Shown here: positions 1 to 5,855 of the stretch, one piece after another
Layout of the letters: every line of letters starts with the position of its first letter
How positions within the stretch are numbered: position 1 is the first letter of the stretch
Notes under the pieces: generated by a model
Told to the model about the DNA's origin: nothing
Database searches by the model: none
What the model saw: the letters and a program-made list of their open reading frames with translations, nothing else
From: Planctomycetota bacterium
GTDB taxonomy: Bacteria; Planctomycetota; Phycisphaerae; FEN-1346; JAACEH01
NCBI GenBank assembly: GCA_016935955.1
Contig: JAFGPY010000343.1
Span: 1 to 14,635 of the forward strand
Reading direction: 5' to 3'
DNA length: 14,635 nt
Program-made: the position numbers and the translations under genes

Positions 1-77
<77 letters not shown>

Positions 78-93
78 ATCTATTCGAAAAAGC

Positions 94-122
94 ATCTTAG
101 CACGGCAGGCCAATGGCGTCAA
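94..122 (-). promoter_or_regulatory. sigma-70-like promoter of the tRNA-fMet gene
   Basis: On the minus strand a TTGACG -35 box (117-122) and a TAAGAT -10 box (94-99) are separated by exactly 17 bp. The predicted start, near 87, lies about 10 nt before the tRNA 5' end, as expected for a short processed leader. Confidence 0.65.
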
Positions 123-308
123 GGCATTTAGAGGCAACTAATTGCGTGGTCAAAATCGTATGTGCCGACTCGGTGGAATCGCGCGGCACTGACGCCGTTT
201 ACGCAGGGAGTGTCACAGCGGCTGCACGTGCCAAGTACGATCTCTCGACGCGTACAGGCAAGCTGCCGAGGCAGGGGGAACGCGCGGCTCATCGTCTGTC
301 TGCGGCAG

Positions 309-1019
309 TCAGTTCTTCTTGCGGGACTTGGTGGAGTGCTTCTTTCGGGGCTTCTCGTCGTCGTTGTCTTCCTCGTCGTCTTCATCCTCCTTGACCGATG
401 ATGTGACCTTCATCTGGGTCACGATGCCGATGGCCGCAAGGATGACAAACGTGAGGGCGGCAAGAATGCGGCCGAAGATGCTGAAGCTGTTGACGACAGC
501 CGCCAATCCTCCGGCAGCAAGACTGGCGCCCTGAACAGCGGCGGAAGCGCCACCCAGGGAGGTCAGAATGATCAGGAAGGGCCTCTTAAAGACTAGGGCC
601 AGGACTCCGGCTGTCAGACCGGCGATGACGTAGGAGACGATCATGCCGTTCTGGGCTGCAGCATTGGTCTCGTAGCCGCGGCTGATCAGCCACGCCCATC
701 CGATGAGGTGGGCCACGCCCACGCCGAGGATGGCGCCGAGTGCGAAGACGCTGACGTAGTAGAATATGGCGGCGCCGACGGCAGCACCTACGAGGCCGAG
801 AAGGTAGTGCAGGAGCGAATAGTCGGGGAGGTAGTGGATCGACAGGCCGACGGCTAGTATTTCACCCACGGCGAGGCCGGTGAGAGTGGCCAGAAGCCTG
901 AAGAGTCTATAGCCAAAGAACAAAAGGACCAGGCCGTGGACGGTGCAGGCCACAGCAATCGTGATGATTGTGAATTGTCCCAATTCGCCGAGCAGGGCGG
1001 TCAGAAATGGAATGTCCAT
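309..1019 (-). CDS. DUF4203/TMEM198-like multi-pass membrane protein
   Basis: This 236-aa integral membrane protein has about seven hydrophobic segments, at roughly residues 14-36, 40-60, 68-90, 90-110, 128-145, 147-170 and 185-205. They are rich in Gly and Ala, a pattern resembling the DUF4203 (TMEM198-type) family. Family function in bacteria is unknown. The C-terminus is striking: after the last membrane span comes a run of Asp/Glu (about residues 211-223), then a Lys/Arg-rich end. The charged tail would face the cytoplasm if the positive-inside rule holds. The ATG at 1019 has no good Shine-Dalgarno sequence. A promoter-like pair ends only 6 nt before it, suggesting a leaderless mRNA. It diverges from the GGDEF gene. 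The 231 bp between its stop and the tRNA hold only the tRNA promoter and a weak 5-bp hairpin near 261-272. The family assignment is moderately sure; the membrane topology is a by-eye estimate. Confidence 0.8.
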   Translation of the reverse strand: MDIPFLTALLGELGQFTIITIAVACTVHGLVLLFFGYRLFRLLATLTGLAVGEILAVGLSIHYLPDYSLLHYLLGLVGAAVGAAIFYYVSVFALGAILGVGVAHLIGWAWLISRGYETNAAAQNGMIVSYVIAGLTAGVLALVFKRPFLIILTSLGGASAAVQGASLAAGGLAAVVNSFSIFGRILAALTFVILAAIGIVTQMKVTSSVKEDEDDEEDNDDEKPRKKHSTKSRKKN

Positions 1020-1025
1020 GGCCAG

Positions 1026-1055
1026 ATGCTACCAGCGGCAGGGCTGTTTCGTCAA
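1026..1055 (-). promoter_or_regulatory. promoter of the DUF4203-like gene, predicted leaderless
   Basis: On the minus strand TTGACG (1050-1055) and TAGCAT (1026-1031) are separated by 18 bp. Only six bases separate the -10 box from the ATG at 1019, so the expected transcription start coincides with the A of the start codon. Confidence 0.5.
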
Positions 1056-1066
1056 CAGGGCATCCG

Positions 1067-1095
1067 TTGACTTGTTGTGGCGGTTTGGCTACAGT
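1067..1095 (+). promoter_or_regulatory. sigma-70-like promoter of the GGDEF-glycosyltransferase-pcm cluster
   Basis: TTGACT (1067-1072) and TACAGT (1090-1095) are spaced by exactly 17 bp. The predicted start, near 1102, gives a leader of about 29 nt that includes GGAG at 1118-1121, upstream of the ATG at 1131. Confidence 0.6.
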
Positions 1096-1130
1096 AGCGC
1101 GTAGAGGGGCACTTCTTGGAGATGGTCGCC

Positions 1131-2126
1131 ATGGATTTCAAAGAAGTCTGTCAGCGGCTGTTGGGGGCCTGCCACCGGATCAGCGGATCGTGGTCGCTCG
1201 AAGAAGGGCTGAGCGGTCTGGCCCACACAGCCTTCTCGCTTCTGAAGCCGCGCGCGGTGGCCATCCTACTGCTGACCGACCATCGTTCGCAACTGAAGAT
1301 CGTCGGCAGCCACGGGTTGAGCGCCACATTCATCAACCACGCGAACCTGGTCCCGGACGATCCGTCAGTCGCCCAGGTGCTGGACGGCGGCCGGGACATC
1401 TTGGTGGAGAGCATCGACACGCAGGACCCGGCGGTCGGCGCCTTGCGTCTGGAGAACAGCCAGGGCTCGCTCATCGCCACGCCGATTGCCGAGATGAATC
1501 GTCCGGCCGGTCTGGTGGTGGCTACAAGCGACCAGCCGGGACACTTCACGGCCGAGCATCAACTCGTGCTGCAACTGGTGTCGCGTCTGGCGGCGGCATG
1601 CCACGGACGGTGCCAGCTCTACGACGAGCGGCGGCGGATGATGACCGTCGATCCGGTGACGGGGCTGTGGTCGTTCGAGTTTTTCTGCACGCGGCTGAAC
1701 GACGAGATTGCCCGCAGCCGGCGGCACGGGCAACCGTTGTCGCTGTTGCTGATCGAGATCGACAACTTCATCCGTTACAAGAGGACGCACGGGCAGGAGG
1801 CCGCGGACGAGTTGTTCGGGGGATTCGTCGACGCGGTGCGCGTGCACCTTCGCGGCATCGATTTCCTCGGCCGCTTCGGTCTGGATGACGTTCTGGTGGC
1901 GCTGCCCGAGACTGACGCTCGCGGTGCGGCCAAGGCCGGCGAACGCATCCTCGAAGCCCTCCGGACGACGACGATCGGGCCGCGCGACAGTCGCGTGACG
2001 GCCAGCATCGGCGTGACGGCCCTGGGAAGCGACGATAGCAATGCCACGCTGCTGCTCGAGCGTGCCCAGCGAGCACTGTATTCGGCCCATCTGCAGGGCA
2101 TGGACTGCCTCCGCACGGAGGCGTAG
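1131..2126 (+). CDS. GAF domain protein with degenerate GGDEF domain
   Basis: The 331-aa soluble protein has a GAF-like sensor region (about residues 25-155) joined to a GGDEF domain (about 172-330) that opens with the typical DPVTGLW. GGDEF domains make cyclic-di-GMP from two GTP. Here the signature reads GLDDV (250-254) instead of GGDEF. The first metal-binding Asp of the DxDxF motif is Glu (E209), and the guanine-contacting Asn of FKxIN is Lys (K217). By contrast the inhibitory I-site RxxD is intact as RGID (241-244), exactly five residues before the signature. The protein may therefore bind cyclic-di-GMP rather than make it (inference). ATG 1131 has GGAG 9 nt upstream. In-frame TTG 1116 and ATG 1122 are alternatives, but 1116 would leave a leader of only about 14 nt. 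It heads a three-gene cluster, 37-63 nt ahead of a glycosyltransferase. Confidence 0.9.
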   Translation: MDFKEVCQRLLGACHRISGSWSLEEGLSGLAHTAFSLLKPRAVAILLLTDHRSQLKIVGSHGLSATFINHANLVPDDPSVAQVLDGGRDILVESIDTQDPAVGALRLENSQGSLIATPIAEMNRPAGLVVATSDQPGHFTAEHQLVLQLVSRLAAACHGRCQLYDERRRMMTVDPVTGLWSFEFFCTRLNDEIARSRRHGQPLSLLLIEIDNFIRYKRTHGQEAADELFGGFVDAVRVHLRGIDFLGRFGLDDVLVALPETDARGAAKAGERILEALRTTTIGPRDSRVTASIGVTALGSDDSNATLLLERAQRALYSAHLQGMDCLRTEA

Positions 2127-2189
2127 CCGTCGGCTCGGCCCGGGTGGGGCCGGGCGCCGCAAATGAGTCACCACTGGCGGAGGGGCGCG

Positions 2190-2855
2190 TTGCGAATTAC
2201 AGCTTTGGTTCCTGCATATCACGAGGCCCAGCGTGTCGGCGACGTGGTGCGCGGCGTCATAGCCCATTTGCCGTGCCTGGTGGTCGACGACGGCAGCGGC
2301 GACGGGACGGCCGAAGCGGCTGCACAGGCCGGAGCCACGGTGGTTCGGCACGAGCGTAATGCCGGCAAAGGGGCGGCGCTGAGGACCGGATTCGCTTGGG
2401 CCCGTGACAACGGGTGGGACGGCGTTGTGACGCTGGACGCCGATGGGCAGCACGACCCAGCGGCCGTTCCGCAATTCGTCGCGGCGGCAGAGAACGGCGC
2501 CGAGATCGTGATCGGCGCGCGGCAAGACTGGGCGGCCAACGGCATGCCGTGGATTCGGCGGATGACCAACGGGCTGACGTCGGCCATCATCAGCCGCATG
2601 GCCCACTGTCGCATCACCGACAGCCAAAGTGGTTACCGGTACGTGTCTGTTGCGGCCTATTTCGCCGCGGCCCCGGAGACGACAAGCTTCGACGCCGAGA
2701 GCGAATTGCTGATCCGGGCCGGTCGTTTGGGGCTGCGGATCGGCGAGGTGCCGATTCCGACCATCTATGGCACTGAGACGAGCAAGATCAATCCGCTGCC
2801 CGAGACGGTGCGGTTCATCCGCCTGTTTCTCAGGTACATGGTGCGAAAGGTCTGA
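2190..2855 (+). CDS. glycosyltransferase family 2 (DPM1-like)
   Basis: This 221-aa protein is a GT-A fold family 2 glycosyltransferase. It resembles the polyprenyl-phosphate sugar transferases, which move a sugar from a nucleotide donor to a lipid phosphate carrier at the inner membrane face. Visible motifs are the N-terminal VPAYHE, DDGSGDGT (33-40), the metal-binding DADGQHDP (83-90, DxD), DSQSGYR (144-150), and the family-typical IGEVPIPTIYG near the end. No membrane span is present, so only the catalytic domain is encoded. I place the start at TTG 2190 because GGAGGGG (2179-2185) precedes it and the family's conserved beta strand begins at once. ATG 2163, nine codons earlier, is in frame but lacks a convincing ribosome site. 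Only 15 nt separate its stop from the pcm start, so the two are probably co-transcribed. Sugar and acceptor cannot be told from sequence. Confidence 0.9.
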   Translation: MRITALVPAYHEAQRVGDVVRGVIAHLPCLVVDDGSGDGTAEAAAQAGATVVRHERNAGKGAALRTGFAWARDNGWDGVVTLDADGQHDPAAVPQFVAAAENGAEIVIGARQDWAANGMPWIRRMTNGLTSAIISRMAHCRITDSQSGYRYVSVAAYFAAAPETTSFDAESELLIRAGRLGLRIGEVPIPTIYGTETSKINPLPETVRFIRLFLRYMVRKV

Positions 2856-2870
2856 CGAAGGGCAGCACGT

Positions 2871-3521
2871 GTGGCCGGCCAGCGCATGACAGCATCGTCC
2901 ATCGAACAAATGGTTCGCCTTCAGATCGAGGATCGCGGCATACGCGATCCGCGTGTATTGGAGGCCATGCGGACGGTGGACCGCGCGATGTTCGTGCCCG
3001 ATCGCTACAAGGGGCAGGCCTACGACGATCACCCGCTGGACATCGGCTGCGGCCAGACGATCAGCCAGCCGTACATGGTCGCCCTGATGACGGCCGAACT
3101 GGAGCTAACAGGGACCGAGCGTGTCCTTGAGATCGGCACCGGGTCGGGATACCAGACGGCCGTGCTCGCCCACTTGGCCCACGAGGTTTGCACCGTCGAG
3201 TTCGTCGCCGAACTGGGACAACGGGCCATCGTCACGCTTCGCGCGGCAGGCATCGCGAATGTCCGTGGGCACATCGGCGACGGAACGTTGGGCTGGCCCG
3301 AGGAGGCGCCGTTCGATCGCATCTTGGCCACGGCGGCCGCTCCCGACGTGCCGCCGCCGCTGATCGAGCAACTGGCGGACCCGGGCATCGCCATTGTGCC
3401 CGTGGGGTCTCGGGGCCTGCAGAAACTGGTTAAGCTCACGAAAGACGGCGGGCAACTGACGCGGCGGGAATTCTGTCCGTGCGTGTTCGTCAGCATGCGG
3501 GGACGGTTCGGCTTTGAATGA
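2871..3521 (+). CDS. pcm: protein-L-isoaspartate O-methyltransferase
   Basis: This 216-aa S-adenosylmethionine-dependent methyltransferase initiates repair of isoaspartyl residues in aged cytoplasmic proteins by methylating the abnormal side-chain carboxylate. The family signature is clear: MFVPDRYKGQAYDD (40-53), GQTISQPYMVALM (61-73), the SAM-binding VLEIGTGSGYQTAVLA (85-100) with an acidic residue closing the next strand (E110), DRILATAAAP (149-158), and a Gly/Pro-rich VPVGSRG (177-182). Length is normal for the family. The GTG at 2871 is preceded by GAAGGG (2857-2862) with 8 nt spacing. ATG 2886, five codons on, lacks as good a site. It is the last gene of the GGDEF-glycosyltransferase-pcm cluster and converges on the AraC-family gene; the 79 bp between them hold no obvious terminator. 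Confidence 0.95.
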   Translation: MAGQRMTASSIEQMVRLQIEDRGIRDPRVLEAMRTVDRAMFVPDRYKGQAYDDHPLDIGCGQTISQPYMVALMTAELELTGTERVLEIGTGSGYQTAVLAHLAHEVCTVEFVAELGQRAIVTLRAAGIANVRGHIGDGTLGWPEEAPFDRILATAAAPDVPPPLIEQLADPGIAIVPVGSRGLQKLVKLTKDGGQLTRREFCPCVFVSMRGRFGFE

Positions 3522-3600
3522 CCGGGCTAGTGTAGGCTTCCGGTGCAGAAGGGCTGGCCTCGTTCCGGAAAATGGTGCCGCGTGCGGTGGCGAGCGTGCG

Positions 3601-4395
3601 TCAGACGTGACTGGGCGGGAGGCCCATGATCCGTTTGAAGACCTTGGAGAAGTGGAACGCGTCGGAAAAGCCGGTGGCCCGCGCCGCTTCCTTGACGCTG
3701 AGTCCCTCATCGCGCATCAGGCGATAGCCCGACAGGCACCGTTCGCGATGCACGAATTGGGTGGGCGTCATACCAAGCTCTTTCTTGAAGAGGGCGTTGA
3801 CGTGCTCGGGCGTTACGCTGAAAGCCTGGGCGAGGTCGCGGCGGGACACGTTTGTGCTGAGGTGCCGCCTTAGGTAATCGATCATCAGTTCCATGCGCCG
3901 CGACACCGGCCGCACGTCGCCGTCGCTCCAGTGCTCCGCCAGCCGCAGCCAGATCTCCCGGGCGATCGTCTCGACCAGAGCGGTGCGGTAGCGGCTATAG
4001 CCGGTGAAGGCCTCGGCGCAACGGCGAAACAGATTCTCAATCTGCGAATCGGTGGTGACATCGGTGACCAGTTGCGGCCTCGGCGTCAGCCGGTAATCCC
4101 CGGCGGCATAGGTTCCCTGGCGGCTCAGTTCGCAGTGGATGCAACTGATGGTGGAGCGTTTGGCGCGGTCGATGCGGTAGAAACTGTGCGGGCCCGGTGG
4201 GATGCAGAGTACGCGGCCGGCCGGCAGGAGAACCGGATCGTGGCCGGGCGAGTCGTATCCGTAGCGTCCGGCAACGACCAGGATCAACTCGAAGTCGGGG
4301 ATCACGCGATTGTTCCAGCCCCGTCCGGCTTCCGGGTGGATGTAGTTGGCCATTCTGACCGCGGGCTGAATATCCTGCGGCTGCACATCGATCAT
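3601..4395 (-). CDS. AraC-family transcriptional regulator
   Basis: This 264-aa regulator has a cupin-like sensing domain (about residues 25-100: DFELILVVAGRYGY, then LLPAGRVLCIPPGPHSFYRID) and a C-terminal AraC/XylS double helix-turn-helix. HTH1 spans about 182-204 and HTH2 about 234-254, and the latter contains the family hallmark ATGFSDAFHFSKVFKRIMG. The ligand is unknown. Four Cys/His residues cluster in SCIHCELSRQ and nearby (C85, H87, C88), which might bind metal, but I have no family precedent. The ATG at 4395 has AGGAG five bases upstream of it; a longer in-frame extension to 4473 has no such site. It diverges from the URO-D-family gene across 167 bp, the usual arrangement for a regulator controlling its neighbour. 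Confidence 0.93.
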   Translation of the reverse strand: MIDVQPQDIQPAVRMANYIHPEAGRGWNNRVIPDFELILVVAGRYGYDSPGHDPVLLPAGRVLCIPPGPHSFYRIDRAKRSTISCIHCELSRQGTYAAGDYRLTPRPQLVTDVTTDSQIENLFRRCAEAFTGYSRYRTALVETIAREIWLRLAEHWSDGDVRPVSRRMELMIDYLRRHLSTNVSRRDLAQAFSVTPEHVNALFKKELGMTPTQFVHRERCLSGYRLMRDEGLSVKEAARATGFSDAFHFSKVFKRIMGLPPSHV

Positions 4396-4447
4396 GGGCG
4401 ACTCCTGGCGGCGACAGAGGGCTGTAAACGACATTATTATCTTACAT

Positions 4448-4496
4448 GGGAATACCACTCCCGTCCATGGCAATCGCGGCCAAACGCGGTATTATC
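4448..4496. promoter_or_regulatory. candidate operator/promoter between araC-type and URO-D-type genes
   Basis: This segment holds two abutting 10-bp direct repeats, CAATCGCGGC (4471-4480) and CAAACGCGGT (4481-4490), which match at 8 of 10 positions. A TATTAT -10-like box (4490-4495) follows at once, with no good -35 box. Just upstream is a GGGA/TCCC dyad (4448-4451, 4459-4462). TATTATC also occurs at 4435-4441. Direct repeats one helical turn apart at a promoter with a weak -35 fit activation by an AraC-family protein, but binding is inferred. Confidence 0.35.
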
Positions 4497-4562
4497 AACA
4501 CCAAGCAAGCGTCGGCCGATCCGCCGCAACCTTATTGTTATGCATGGAGGAGGAGTCTCATC

Positions 4563-5753
4563 ATGGTCTTGAAGGGCAAGGACAAGGGTGCCGCGGAAAT
4601 GACGCACCGCCGGCGGGCGATGGCCGTGTTGCACTACGAGCCGTACGACCGACTGCCAATCGTGCATTTCGGTTACTGGCGTGAGACGCTCGACAAGTGG
4701 GCCCAGGAGGGGCACATCACGACCGAGATAGCCGAGACGTGGTACGACGGCGGCCCCACCTGCGCGGTCATCAACGAGCGGCTGGGATTCGATTTCGATT
4801 GGTCAAGCACCTTCCACTGCAACATGGAACTGATGCCGAGGTTCGAGGTGAAGGTGGTCGAAGAGTTGCCCGACGGTTCGCAGCACGTGATGAACCTCGA
4901 CGGCGTCATTGTCCTGCGCCGGGCCGGGGCCACGGGCATCCCGGCCGAGATCAAGCACACGCTGGTCGACCGGGCGTCGTGGGAAGAGCACTACAAGTGG
5001 CGTTACGAATTCAGCGAGGAGCGGATCCTCAAGACCAACGTTCGCGTGAACGACAAGTTGATGCCGTTCGGCGAAGGGGGCCTGGAGTTCCTGAAGGCCG
5101 ACACGCGCGACTATCCCTACGCCCTCTACGCGGGCAGCCTGTTCGGCCACATCCGCAACGTGCTGGGGGTCGAGGGCTCGTGCTACCTGCTGGCCGACGA
5201 CGAGGCCCTCTACGACGAGATCATCGATACCGTGGGCGACCTCTGCTACCGCACGGTCGAGTACGTCCTTGCCAGCGGCGCGAAGTTCGACTACGGCCAC
5301 TTCTGGGAAGACATCTGTTTCAAGAACGGGCCGCTGGTGATTCCGGGCGTCTTCGACGCCAAGGTCGGACCTCACTACAAGCGGATCACCGACCTGCTGC
5401 TGAAGTACGGTCTGGACATCGTCTCGCTGGACTGCGATGGTATGATCGACGCCCTGATTCCAACCTGGTTGGGCAACGGCGTCAACACGATGTTCCCTAT
5501 CGAGGTCGGCACGTGGAAAGCCAGCATCGGTCCGTGGCGCGAGCGGTACGGCAAAGACCTCCGCGGCGTGGGCGGCATGAACAAGGTGGTCTTCTCGCGA
5601 GACCGCGCGACGGTCGACGCGGAGATTGAGCGCCTGCGGCCGCTGGTTGAGCTGGGCGGATTCATTCCCTGTCCGGACCATCGCATCCCGCCGGACGGCA
5701 AATGGGACTTGGTTCGCTACTACTGCGACCGCATGCGAAAGGTGTTTGGATAG
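4563..5753 (+). CDS. uroporphyrinogen decarboxylase (URO-D) superfamily protein
   Basis: The 396-aa protein belongs to the URO-D/MtaA-like superfamily, which includes haem-pathway decarboxylases and zinc-dependent corrinoid methyltransferases. Recognisable blocks are the N-terminal RRRAMAVLHYEPYDRLP (16-32), GHFWEDICFKNGPLVIPGVF (245-264), VSLDCDGMID (287-296), GGMNKVVFSRD (337-347) and GGFIPCPDHRIPPD (365-378). The divergent blocks and the position beside an AraC regulator argue against the haem enzyme HemE. A role in methyl transfer or catabolism is more likely but unproven. C370 and H373 are possible metal ligands. ATG 4563 follows an AGGAGGAG tract (4548-4555). No corrinoid protein or reactivase gene is nearby in this window. 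A perfect hairpin lies 32 nt after the stop. Confidence 0.88.
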   Translation: MVLKGKDKGAAEMTHRRRAMAVLHYEPYDRLPIVHFGYWRETLDKWAQEGHITTEIAETWYDGGPTCAVINERLGFDFDWSSTFHCNMELMPRFEVKVVEELPDGSQHVMNLDGVIVLRRAGATGIPAEIKHTLVDRASWEEHYKWRYEFSEERILKTNVRVNDKLMPFGEGGLEFLKADTRDYPYALYAGSLFGHIRNVLGVEGSCYLLADDEALYDEIIDTVGDLCYRTVEYVLASGAKFDYGHFWEDICFKNGPLVIPGVFDAKVGPHYKRITDLLLKYGLDIVSLDCDGMIDALIPTWLGNGVNTMFPIEVGTWKASIGPWRERYGKDLRGVGGMNKVVFSRDRATVDAEIERLRPLVELGGFIPCPDHRIPPDGKWDLVRYYCDRMRKVFG

Positions 5754-5784
5754 GCCGCGAGACTGTTCACCCGGACTACAGAGA

Positions 5785-5811
5785 AAGGGCCTCCCGCCGA
5801 GGGAGGCCCTT
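5785..5811. terminator. hairpin between two convergent genes, likely bidirectional terminator
   Basis: A perfect 11-bp stem, AAGGGCCTCCC (5785-5795) with GGGAGGCCCTT (5801-5811), closes a 5-nt loop. It lies 32 nt after the plus-strand stop and 45 nt after the minus-strand stop. The tail is pyrimidine-rich on the minus strand (TCTCTGT) and weaker on the plus strand, so it probably serves the minus-strand gene best. Confidence 0.75.
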
Positions 5812-5855
5812 CGTGTTGCTGCTTCACGGGCACTTCAGTTGCGGCCGTCCGCCGA

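Noticed and set aside
1365..3032. A 555-residue open frame on the minus strand
   Set aside because: It is the mirror of the GGDEF, glycosyltransferase and pcm genes. Its translation is low-complexity Arg/His/Pro-rich sequence with no motif, while the plus strand shows clear families.
4563..5753. Haem-pathway uroporphyrinogen decarboxylase HemE
   Set aside because: The conserved blocks fit the divergent methyltransferase-like branch, and there are no haem genes next to it.
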